Below are positions 8,693-17,078 of a stretch of 33,785 bases of DNA, one piece after another; position 1 is the first letter of the stretch, and each line of letters begins with the position of its first letter. A model generated the notes under the pieces. The model searched no databases and was not told the DNA's origin. It saw only the letters and a list, made by a program, of their open reading frames with translations. The stretch comes from Chloroflexota bacterium (GTDB lineage Bacteria; Chloroflexota; Dehalococcoidia; GIF9; UBA5629). The stretch lies in contig VGOO01000005.1 in NCBI GenBank assembly GCA_016875925.1, forward strand, positions 1 to 33,785, in the 5' to 3' direction. A program made the position numbers and the translations under genes.

Positions 8693-9802
8693 CTAGATGC
8701 CAGGTGAAAATATTGACTTTAGGGCGTCTCCTAATTCTCTTAGAAGGTAGGAGAGCTCACCTACAGTGAAAGCGCAGTGGGCATATCCCCAATAGCTTTC
8801 GTTGCCGGCGCCATCGACTGCCTTTACACGCCAGTAATAAGTACCAGGCTCAATCTTTGCGGTGTAGCTGGTTTCTAGCAGCCCCGCACGCTGTGCTCCA
8901 CCACCGAACTGGTCGAAGTTGACATTTTGCGATATTTCTAGAGTATAGGTGACACCGCTAGAATCGGTGACGCTGTTCCAACCAAAGGTTACCTCTTTGG
9001 CTCCCCATAGTCCAAAGCTGTGTCCCATGGGCGCAATTGGCATTGGCTCGCGTGGTGGATGGCGGTCCTCTACTGGGACAAGAGTGTACCCTGCTTCAGA
9101 ACTGGTCTTGGTTTCCGAGCTTGGCGTAGAAGGTGTTTCTTGAGATGGTGCAGGTTTGACTGCAGGCAAGATTTGGATTGTTGCTATCCCGGACTTAGCG
9201 TATACCATCGGGATGTCTACAAAAAGTTTGTATTCGCCAGGCGGTGCAGTTGGAACTGTAAAACGTGTCTCAAAGCTTCCAGCCTCATTGGTGTTTACAC
9301 GGGTGCCAGTAGCATCGCCGGCGAGGAGGAGCGTCCCACTATCGTTCGATGGGAATCCTGTGCCATTGACGATTAGTACAGTGCCAGGCTGGGCAGATGT
9401 TGGCTGAACTTTAAGGCTGGGCTCAACGTTAAATTGAAAGTTGACAGGGTCGACGCCTGCCACTGGTGCAAACTGAACATAATGGACGCCGTACCTAGCT
9501 TCAGGGACAGCGAACGTAGCCACTACGGTATAGCCACCTTTGGGTACGTTGCCTTTTGTAAGGACAACAGTCCTGTTTTCGTCGAAAGTAACTGTGGGGC
9601 TCCAGCGGATCCTGTAGTCTCCCTCTAGCGAAAAGTTGGAACTGATAATGCTGAGAGTTACCCTTGTGCCGACTCTTCCTGAATTAGGCGTCAAACTGAC
9701 GCCGCAATCACCACCTCCTCAGCTCGCACCTTCTGCTACTGGTGGTAGGGCTACCAGACCCAGCACAAAAGCCAGGGTTAGGAGGCATATTAACTTGGGC
9801 AT
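8693..9802 (-). pseudogene. Secreted TIG/IPT plus FnIII-like beta-sandwich protein, interrupted by an in-frame TGA at 9719-9721 (nonsense mutation, sequencing error or recoding)
   Basis: The track ORF 8693..9694 starts at an internal TTG. The same frame extends upstream to an ATG at 9800-9802 encoding MPKLICLLTLAFVLGLVALPPVAEGAS-(TGA)-GGGDCGVSLTPNSGRVGTRVTL. Body has TIG-like repeats (LKVQPTSAQPGTVLIVNGTGFP) and an FnIII-like end (YYWRVKAVDGAGNESYW). Confidence 0.8.
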
Positions 9803-9852
9803 ATACCTTATCGTATCTACAGCACATATTATAATACCCTTGTCAAGATAGC

Positions 9853-9882
9853 TTGACTAGCGAATTAGGGCGCTGCTAAAAT
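9853..9882 (+). promoter_or_regulatory. Candidate sigma70-type promoter for tRNA-Val
   Basis: TTGACT (9853-9858), 18-nt spacer, TAAAAT (9877-9882), ending 11 nt before the tRNA 5' end. Confidence 0.6.
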
Positions 9883-9893
9883 GCGGTCTGCGT

Positions 9894-9969
9894 GGGCGGT
9901 TAGCTCAGTGGTTAGAGCGCTGCGTTGACATCGCAGAGGTCACTGGTTCAAGTCCAGTACTGCCCACCA
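9894..9969 (+). tRNA. tRNA-Val (anticodon GAC), CCA encoded
   Basis: Cloverleaf readable by eye: acceptor GGGCGGT/ACTGCCC; D arm GCTCAGTGGTTAGAGC; anticodon arm CTGCG-TTGACAT-CGCAG; T arm ACTGG-TTCAAGT-CCAGT; 3' ACCA. Confidence 0.96.
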
Positions 9970-10172
9970 TTCCTATGGATCGGCGACCGCCGAATCTTAT
10001 ACACCATCGATGACAGCGATGGTGCAGTCACTATCATTGCAGTTGCTACAAGTGTTTGCGATATGGAATATCGCAGTGTCATTTGAGGTAAGCATTAGCT
10101 GTTTGTGGATTTGTGCCAAAGTAGGTTGAGCAGAGAATTGGAATCTGTGTGGCAGGTTGAACTCTACCATCC

Positions 10173-10372
10173 TTAAGGAGCTAGCCAGTTTTCGGCAGTG
10201 ATGCCTGGGACTCTGCGGAAGTGATGGATATTCCCGGTAATCACCGTTAGATTCCGGGCTAGAGCGATGGCGGAGATAGGATATCTGCATCTCCAATGAG
10301 TATCCCCTGGCGCTCCAAATCAGCCCTCATTTTGCCATATTTAATGACGGCCTCAGTGTCAAAAGGGATAGA
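10173..10372 (-). pseudogene. VapC-like PIN-domain toxin remnant (C-terminal part, frameshifted)
   Basis: Reverse strand reads IPFDTEAVIKYGKMRADLERQGILIGDADILS, then after an approximately 1-nt frame change AIALARNLTVITGNIHHFRRVPGITAENWLAP*. This matches the C-terminal half of VapC PIN proteins. A stop lies just upstream and no N-terminal LDTN motif was found. Confidence 0.75.
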
Positions 10373-10431
10373 TCATATTAAAGCTCGTGGCAGTGGTGTT
10401 TTGATGTTCCTGCAATGTTTATGCTTTACGA

Positions 10432-10461
10432 TTGACAAATAACATCTTAAGGAAATAAACT
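10432..10461 (+). promoter_or_regulatory. Candidate sigma70-type promoter for the thrS operon
   Basis: TTGACA (10432-10437), 18-nt spacer, TAAACT (10456-10461). Confidence 0.5.
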
Positions 10462-10518
10462 AAGGGGCGTTCGCTGGTGAAGGTTCGTTCTCTTAGTGTC
10501 GGAATAGGTCTGAGATGG

Positions 10519-10550
10519 CCCTCGCTCTAAGTAGCGTGGGGTTTTTGTTT
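10519..10550 (+). terminator. Terminator-like hairpin in the thrS leader (candidate attenuator)
   Basis: CCC-T-CGCT (10519-10526), loop CTAAGT, AGCG-T-GGG (10533-10540), then G and TTTTTGTTT (10542-10550). Lies about 20 nt upstream of the thrS ATG. Confidence 0.55.
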
Positions 10551-10569
10551 GATGTAGAAGAGGAATAGC

Positions 10570-12312
10570 ATGTCTGTTGCAGAACAAGAGGCAAGGCAGG
10601 AGAAGATGCGGCATTCTGCCGCACACATAATGGCCGAAGCAGTACAATCGCTGTTTCCCGAAGCCAAGTTCGGAATCGGGCCAGCGATAGAGGATGGCTT
10701 CTACTATGATTTTGAGTTGCCCAGAGCGCTAGTCCCCGACGACCTGCCCAGGATAGAAGCTAGAATGAAGGAGATTGTAGCTTCCGGCCTTCCTTTTGTC
10801 AGGGAAGAACTGGACAAGCCGAAGGCGCTTAAGCTGTTTTCCTCCCAGCCTTACAAAGCAGAGCTAATCCAGGAACTTGCCGACGACAAAGTGAGCATAT
10901 ATCGGCAGGGTTCTTTCGTTGATTTGTGTCGTGGGCCTCACGTGGATTCAACCGACGAGGTGAAGGCATTCAAACTGACCAGTATCGCAGGCGCTTACTG
11001 GCGTGGCGACGAGAAACGGCCAATGCTGCAAAGAGTCTATGGCGTTGCCTTTGATACCGAAACCGAGTTAGAGAGCTATCTGGCGCGTCTGGAGGAGGCA
11101 GTCAAGCGAGACCATCGAAAGCTGGGCAAGGAGCTTGACCTTTTTAGCCTTCATGAGGAGGCTGGGCCGGGTCTAGTGCACTGGCATCCCAAGGGCGGAA
11201 CTGTGCGCCAACTAATTGAGGACTTCTGGCGAGAGGAACACAGGAAGCGTGGCTATGACATCGTGTTCACACCGCACATCTCCAAGGTGGACCTGTGGAA
11301 AGCTAGTGGCCATTGGGATTTCTACCGTGACAGCATGTACTCACCGATGCAGATTGACGAAGTGGAATATGTGGTGAAACCGATGAATTGCATCGGGCAT
11401 ATACTGATGTATAAGACTCAATTGCGCAGCTACCGTAATTTGCCAATGCGCTTTGCTGAACTGGGCACGGTTTATCGCTATGAGAGGTCGGGGGTGTTGC
11501 ATGGTCTAGCAAGGGTCAGGGGTTTTACTCAGGATGATGCTCATATTTTCTGTCGGCCTGACCAGATTGTGTATGAGGTAACGCAGGCCGTTAAGCTGTC
11601 GCGCTTCATGCTCAGAACCTTCGGCTTTGACGAGTACCAGATTATGCTGTCGACGCGGCCCGAGAAATATGCAGGTACGTTGGAGGTATGGGAGATGGCG
11701 ACGGTAGCGCTGCGCAAGGTGCTTGAAGACCTCCATGTAGACTACGAAATCGACCCGGGGGAGGGCGTCTTCTATGGACCTAAGATAGATGTGAAGCTCA
11801 AGGATGCGCTTGGACGGTTATGGCAGGGGCCTACGATCCAGGTTGATTTCAATCTGCCTCAAAGATTTGATGTGAATTATATTGGTGATGATGGAGCAGA
11901 GCATCAGGTGGTAATGGTGCACCGGACGGTGCTGGGAAGTATGGAGCGATTTATGGCGTGCCTGGTGGAACACTATGCTGGCGCTTTCCCCGTGTGGTTG
12001 TCTCCGGTTCAGGTGGTGGTAATCCCTATCGCTGACCGGCACCTGGACTATGTGAATCAAGTGGCAAATCAACTGCGGGAAAGTGGGATGCGGGTACAGG
12101 TTGATGAACGCTCAGAGAGGATGAATTTGAAGATAAGAGAGGCGCAACTGAACAAGATTCCGTATATGCTGGTTATTGGTGATAAGGAGATGAGTTCGTC
12201 TTCGGTTTCCCTCAGGTTGAGAAATGGCGAAGATATGGGAGCCTTATCGGTTGCCGAGTTCATCAGCAGGGCAAAATCGGTAATTGAAACCAAAGCTACG
12301 GACAAGCTTTGA
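10570..12312 (+). CDS. thrS: Threonyl-tRNA synthetase (without N-terminal TGS domain)
   Basis: Begins in the editing domain (MRHSAAHIMAEAVQSLFP). Class II motifs include KPMNCIGHILMYK, FRYERSGVLHGLARVRGFTQDDAHIF and HRTVLGSMERFMACLVEHYAGAFPVWLSPVQ. Confidence 0.97.
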   Translation: MSVAEQEARQEKMRHSAAHIMAEAVQSLFPEAKFGIGPAIEDGFYYDFELPRALVPDDLPRIEARMKEIVASGLPFVREELDKPKALKLFSSQPYKAELIQELADDKVSIYRQGSFVDLCRGPHVDSTDEVKAFKLTSIAGAYWRGDEKRPMLQRVYGVAFDTETELESYLARLEEAVKRDHRKLGKELDLFSLHEEAGPGLVHWHPKGGTVRQLIEDFWREEHRKRGYDIVFTPHISKVDLWKASGHWDFYRDSMYSPMQIDEVEYVVKPMNCIGHILMYKTQLRSYRNLPMRFAELGTVYRYERSGVLHGLARVRGFTQDDAHIFCRPDQIVYEVTQAVKLSRFMLRTFGFDEYQIMLSTRPEKYAGTLEVWEMATVALRKVLEDLHVDYEIDPGEGVFYGPKIDVKLKDALGRLWQGPTIQVDFNLPQRFDVNYIGDDGAEHQVVMVHRTVLGSMERFMACLVEHYAGAFPVWLSPVQVVVIPIADRHLDYVNQVANQLRESGMRVQVDERSERMNLKIREAQLNKIPYMLVIGDKEMSSSSVSLRLRNGEDMGALSVAEFISRAKSVIETKATDKL

Positions 12313-12376
12313 TTTATTCGTGCTAATATGATATAGTTGCGGCCGACTGCCTGTAGCATGGAGGTAGAAGAAAAAC

Positions 12377-12949
12377 ATAACTAAAGAGCTACGTGTAAAC
12401 CGAGAGATCCGGGTTAGGCAAGTAAGGCTCATCGGCGAAGCAGGGGAGCAGTTGGGTGTGATTCCGACAGAGATAGCGCTTCAGATTGCCGATGAGAAGA
12501 ATCTTGACTTGGTGGAAGTCTCTCCGACAGCGACTCCGCCTGTCTGCCGGTTACTAGACTATGGTAAGTTTAGATACGAGCAGACAAAGAAGGAGCGAAG
12601 AGCGAAAAAAGGCCAGAAAACTGGTCTGCTCAAAGAAATCAGAATTAGACCTCGCGTAAAGGAGCATGACCTCGAGACCAAGATCAAAATTGCCAGGAAG
12701 TTACTGGAGGAGGGTGGCAAGGTAAGGGTTTTCGTAGTTTTTCGGGGTCGTGAAGTGACCCATCCAGAACTCGGCATAAGAGCTTTGAGGAAAGTAGCGG
12801 AAGATTTAAAAGACGTAGCGAGTTTTGATGGCTCTGCCTCTGCAGAAAGTCTGTCCCTGGTAGAAGGCCGGGTTATGAATATGGTGCTCACTCCTATTTC
12901 GGCAAAACAGGCTCAGGCCAAGGAGCTAAAGGTTAAGGAAGAAGTATAA
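12377..12949 (+). CDS. infC: Translation initiation factor IF-3, probable ATA start
   Basis: In-frame extension of the track ORF: (ATA)TKELRVNREIRVRQVRLIGEAGEQLGVIPTEIALQIADEKNLDLVEVSPTATPPVCRLLDYGKFRYEQ. GGAGG at 12360-12364. In-frame TAG at 12365-12367 and no ATG/GTG/TTG before 12452. Confidence 0.9.
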   Translation: MTKELRVNREIRVRQVRLIGEAGEQLGVIPTEIALQIADEKNLDLVEVSPTATPPVCRLLDYGKFRYEQTKKERRAKKGQKTGLLKEIRIRPRVKEHDLETKIKIARKLLEEGGKVRVFVVFRGREVTHPELGIRALRKVAEDLKDVASFDGSASAESLSLVEGRVMNMVLTPISAKQAQAKELKVKEEV

Positions 12950-13153
12950 ATGCCAAAACTAAAAACTCATAAAGGCGCTAAGAGCCGTTTTCATATTACA
13001 GGGAGCGGCAAAATTATGCGAGTCAAGGGCGGCAAGAGCCATCTGCGGCGGAAGAAGCCAGCCAGGACTCGGGGGCTTTTTGACGAGACGATCGAAGTCC
13101 AGCGGCCAGACAGGCCAAGGCTCCGGAAGTTGATGCCCTACGGCTTAAAGTAA
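12950..13153 (+). CDS. rpmI: 50S ribosomal protein L35
   Basis: [36 protein letters not shown]; position in infC-rpmI-rplT. Confidence 0.97.
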   Translation: MPKLKTHKGAKSRFHITGSGKIMRVKGGKSHLRRKKPARTRGLFDETIEVQRPDRPRLRKLMPYGLK

Positions 13154-13168
13154 TCCAGGAGGAATGAA

Positions 13169-13528
13169 TTGCCACGAGCTAAAGGCGGCGTACTTACACG
13201 CCGACGACATAAGAAAGTTCTAAAGCTGACCAAGGGGCATAGAGCCACCAGGCACAAGCTTTACAGGCGCGCACATGAGTCGATGTTGCATGCCTTGCAC
13301 TATGCCTATTGTCATCGCCGTGAGCGCAAAGGCGACATGAGGCGGTTATGGATAACGCGCATAAACGCTGCCGCCAGAGCTGGCGGACTTTCCTACAATC
13401 AATTTATTGACGGTCTATCGAAGGCTAACATCGAGATAAACCGCAAGGAACTGGCGGAGATGGCAGTCAACGACCCGACCAGTTTTTCCAAACTGCTGTC
13501 GCTAGCCCAGGATAAAGTAAAGAACTAG
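13169..13528 (+). CDS. rplT: 50S ribosomal protein L20 (TTG start)
   Basis: [42 protein letters not shown]...; AGGAGG SD upstream. Confidence 0.97.
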   Translation: MPRAKGGVLTRRRHKKVLKLTKGHRATRHKLYRRAHESMLHALHYAYCHRRERKGDMRRLWITRINAAARAGGLSYNQFIDGLSKANIEINRKELAEMAVNDPTSFSKLLSLAQDKVKN

Positions 13529-13547
13529 TTCCCTCAGAATCGCGATA

Positions 13548-14588
13548 ATGGTGCTGAATCAGCTTGAAGAGCTTGCCTCGAAAGCTTCTGAGGATCTGGG
13601 CAAAATCAATGACTCCAAAGATCTCGAGGCCTGGCGAGTTCGTTTTCTCGGCAGAAAGAGCAGCCTCACTCAAATTCTACGTTTGCTGGCAAGTCTGCCA
13701 CTGGAAGAGAGGCGCGCTGTTGGCGCACGAGCCAACGAAATTAAGCTTACTCTGGAAACTCGTCTTGAAGAAAAGAAACGAGAACTTGAAGTTGGCTCTG
13801 TCGTTTCTGTAGGGCTGAAAAGCCTTGATGTTACCCTGCCGGGCAAGCCGCTCAATATTGGCCGCATGCACCTAACTACCCAGATACTTGAGGAGATTTG
13901 CGATATTCTAGGCGGGATGGGGTTTCAGGTTGCTGAGGGGCCGGATGTGGAGTGGGACTACTACAATTTTGAAGCTCTCAATATGCCTACCGACCATCCC
14001 GCTCGCGACATGTTTGCCACTTTGTGGATAGATTATGAAAAAGAAGGCGACATTCGCCCAATGCTGCTAAGGACCCATACTTCCCCAGTGCAGATTAGAG
14101 TGATGGAGAAGTCGAAACCGCCAATAAGGATAATTGCACCAGGGCGTGTGTATCGATATGAAGCTACCGATGCAACGCACGAGTGGATGTTTCACCAAGT
14201 CGAGGGATTGGCTGTGGACAAGAATATAACCATGGCTGATTTGAAGGGAACTCTGTTTGAGTTCGCCCGATGCCTCTTCGGCAAAGACAGGAAGTGCCGC
14301 TTTCGCTGTGATTATTTCCCCTTTGTGGAGCCGGGAGTAGAGGTGGCGATAGATTGTTTTGAATGTGGTGGTACCGGCTGCCGACTTTGTGGTAACAGCG
14401 GTTGGATAGAGATTCTGGGGGCAGGCATGGTGCATCCTGAAGTTCTACGACGCGTGAACATAGACCCGGATGTCTATTCCGGGTTTGCTTTTGGCATAGG
14501 TGTGGAGCGAATTCCCTTGTTGCGCTACGGGATAGATGATATTCGCCTTTTTTACGCCAACGACCTCAGATTTTTGAGTCAGTTCTGA
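13548..14588 (+). CDS. pheS: Phenylalanyl-tRNA synthetase alpha subunit
   Basis: [29 protein letters not shown]-type [46 protein letters not shown]. Confidence 0.97.
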   Translation: MVLNQLEELASKASEDLGKINDSKDLEAWRVRFLGRKSSLTQILRLLASLPLEERRAVGARANEIKLTLETRLEEKKRELEVGSVVSVGLKSLDVTLPGKPLNIGRMHLTTQILEEICDILGGMGFQVAEGPDVEWDYYNFEALNMPTDHPARDMFATLWIDYEKEGDIRPMLLRTHTSPVQIRVMEKSKPPIRIIAPGRVYRYEATDATHEWMFHQVEGLAVDKNITMADLKGTLFEFARCLFGKDRKCRFRCDYFPFVEPGVEVAIDCFECGGTGCRLCGNSGWIEILGAGMVHPEVLRRVNIDPDVYSGFAFGIGVERIPLLRYGIDDIRLFYANDLRFLSQF

Positions 14589-14617
14589 ATCTGACTGGTT
14601 TGTTTTGGAGCTTGTAG

Positions 14618-17023
14618 ATGAAGGTTTCGCTTAAATGGCTTAGCGACTATGTAGATGTCCCCCTCCCTCTGGAGAAAGTGGCTGAGAGGCTGACTCTGGC
14701 TGGGTTAGAGGTTGGAAGCATTGAGTTTGTTGGCGAGAATTGGGAGCATGTGTTTGTTGCCGAGGTTGTAGAAGTCAACCCTCATCCCAATGCCGACCGT
14801 TTGCGGCTGGTGGCTGTTGATTTGGGAAACCAGCGAACGACGGTGGTATGTGGGGCACCTAATGTTGCAGCCGGTCAAAAAGTAGCTTTTGCCAGGTCTG
14901 GTGCTCGTCTCATTGATGGACATAGCGGTAAGGTCGTGGAATTGAAACCTGCGAAGATAAGAGGTGTTGTCTCTGATGGTATGGTATGCTCTGAGAGTGA
15001 GCTGGGGATTTCGGATAGTCACGAAGGAATTATGGTTTTGCCTCCAGATGCCCCTGTGGGCAAGGCTTTGGCCGAATATCTTGGCGACACCATTTTGGAT
15101 TTAGATGTAACTCCAAACCGTCCAGATTGCCTGTCTGTGATTGGCATTGCCAGGGAGGTGGCGGCTCTTGTTGGGAATAAACTTCGCCTTCCCGAAGTTC
15201 GTTATCAGGAAGCTGGAGAGCCTATAGGTTCCAGGGTCTCGATTGCGGTCGTTGAGCCGGCACTATGTCCCCGGTATTGTGCCAGCTTGATTACGGGCGT
15301 GAAGGTTGGTTCTTCTCCACAATGGATGCAGCAACGCCTGCTAAATAGTGGCATGCGTCCGATAAATAACATCGTGGATGTCACCAACTATGTGATGCTG
15401 GAGTATGGACAGCCTTTACATGCCTTCGATTACAGCCGTCTCCGCGGTCGTAAAATCGTCGTACGCAGGGCAAATAATGGCGAGGTTATCATTTCGTTGG
15501 ATGGGGTAGAGCGAATGCTGAGTCCGGAGATTCTGGTTATCGCCGATGGCGAACGGCCTGTGGCTGTTGCTGGTATCATGGGCGGTCTGGATACAGAGGT
15601 GACTGCCGAGACCACCGATGTTCTCATCGAGTCGGCTAACTTCAACCAGGGTACTATCCATCGTGGCAGCCTCAGCCTGAAGCTGGGCAGCGAGGCTTCG
15701 CTACGTTTTGAAAAAGGACTGAGCCGGGAACTGCCGATAGTGGCGCTGAGGCGTGCTACCCAATTGATGGCGGAATTGGCTGGCGGTTGTGTGGCCAAGG
15801 GCATTGCTGATGCCTATCCAGGCAAACAGAAGGAAAAGCCTGTCTCCTTTGCTGTATCTGAAGTGGAGCGGCTTTTGGGTGTGAATGTAGGGGTTGACGA
15901 AGTTGTAAAGGCGTTGGAATCGCTGGGGTTTGATTGTGGGCGCACTGAAACCCCATCACGTTTTAATATTGGTGTCCCCTGGTGGCGAACTGATGTGACT
16001 TGTGCTGCTGACCTGGTGGAAGAGGTAGCCCGCATTGTGGGCTACGATAATATACCGACTACCATGCTGAGCGCAGCCGTTCCCGAGCGTGGTCCAAACC
16101 TAGTGCTGGATTTAAGGCGAATGCTGCGAAACGTCTTGGTGAGCTGTGGCTTTCAGGAGGTGCTTACCTATTCATTGACAAACCAGGAGATGCTGCGCAA
16201 ACTCACACTGAAGCGTAATCTTTCAGAGCCGAGTCTGGTTCGTGTGGCTAATCCAATGAGCAATGATTATGAGTATCTTCGCTCCAGTTTGCGGGCTAAT
16301 GTGCTGTCTACTCTAGCTCGCAATCAGAGGTATCAGGAAGGGGGAATAAGAATTTTTGAAGTCGGGAAGGTTTTTTCGCCCAGGGCAGATGAGCTACCTT
16401 ACGAGAAAGAGATGCTTTGCGGTGTGCTCAGTGGCTTGGACCGCGGGCTATTCTGGCAAGGAAAGGCGGAGGCCATTGATTTCTTTACAGCCAAGGGCGT
16501 AGTAGAGGCTATTCTGTTAAGGCTACGGGTGGCTGCTGACTTTCAGACAGGTGATGATGAGAGCCTGCGTCCCGGGATAGCTGCCGATATATATGCTGGC
16601 AGGGAAAAATTGGGTGTTGTTGGCGAACTGCATCCCAGGATTTGCCAGAATTTCGACCTTTCTGATACTGCTTTTCTGTTCGAGATTGATGTGGATAAAT
16701 TGCTTTCCCTGACGGGGAAGCCCATGAAGTACAAATCTGCCCCACGCTATCCGAGCACTACCAGAGACATTGCCTTGTTAGTGGACGAACCGATGACGTA
16801 CCAGCAGATATATTCGGCTATAGAGGGTTTTTCTCTGGTCAGCCAGGTGATGCCTGTAGACCTTTATACTGGAGAACAGGTGCCGTCTGGCAAGAAATCC
16901 ATAGCTGTCAGGATTGTGTACCAGTCGTCCACCCATACGCTGACAGATGAGGAAGTGGACAAAGTCCAACAGCAAATACTTGACAGGTTGGCACACAACT
17001 TAGGAGCCTCTCTAAGGGCATAG
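14618..17023 (+). CDS. pheT: Phenylalanyl-tRNA synthetase beta subunit
   Basis: MKVSLKWLSDYVDVPLPLEKVAERLTLAGLEV; tRNA-binding domain VVEVNPHPNADRLRL; B3/B4, B5 and anticodon-binding (FDX-ACB) regions. Confidence 0.97.
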   Translation: MKVSLKWLSDYVDVPLPLEKVAERLTLAGLEVGSIEFVGENWEHVFVAEVVEVNPHPNADRLRLVAVDLGNQRTTVVCGAPNVAAGQKVAFARSGARLIDGHSGKVVELKPAKIRGVVSDGMVCSESELGISDSHEGIMVLPPDAPVGKALAEYLGDTILDLDVTPNRPDCLSVIGIAREVAALVGNKLRLPEVRYQEAGEPIGSRVSIAVVEPALCPRYCASLITGVKVGSSPQWMQQRLLNSGMRPINNIVDVTNYVMLEYGQPLHAFDYSRLRGRKIVVRRANNGEVIISLDGVERMLSPEILVIADGERPVAVAGIMGGLDTEVTAETTDVLIESANFNQGTIHRGSLSLKLGSEASLRFEKGLSRELPIVALRRATQLMAELAGGCVAKGIADAYPGKQKEKPVSFAVSEVERLLGVNVGVDEVVKALESLGFDCGRTETPSRFNIGVPWWRTDVTCAADLVEEVARIVGYDNIPTTMLSAAVPERGPNLVLDLRRMLRNVLVSCGFQEVLTYSLTNQEMLRKLTLKRNLSEPSLVRVANPMSNDYEYLRSSLRANVLSTLARNQRYQEGGIRIFEVGKVFSPRADELPYEKEMLCGVLSGLDRGLFWQGKAEAIDFFTAKGVVEAILLRLRVAADFQTGDDESLRPGIAADIYAGREKLGVVGELHPRICQNFDLSDTAFLFEIDVDKLLSLTGKPMKYKSAPRYPSTTRDIALLVDEPMTYQQIYSAIEGFSLVSQVMPVDLYTGEQVPSGKKSIAVRIVYQSSTHTLTDEEVDKVQQQILDRLAHNLGASLRA

Positions 17024-17078
17024 TTTTCTTTGTGGTTTTTTGCGATTTGCCACGGCATATGACTTGAGGTGATAACGC

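Noticed and set aside
9997-10296. 99-aa minus-strand ORF downstream of tRNA-Val
   Set aside because: It starts in the wrong frame relative to the VapC-like remnant and shows no family similarity.
10462-10569. T-box riboswitch upstream of thrS
   Set aside because: The leader is only about 100 nt from the candidate promoter and no AGGGTGGNACCGCG-like T-box sequence was found; kept only as a generic attenuator candidate.
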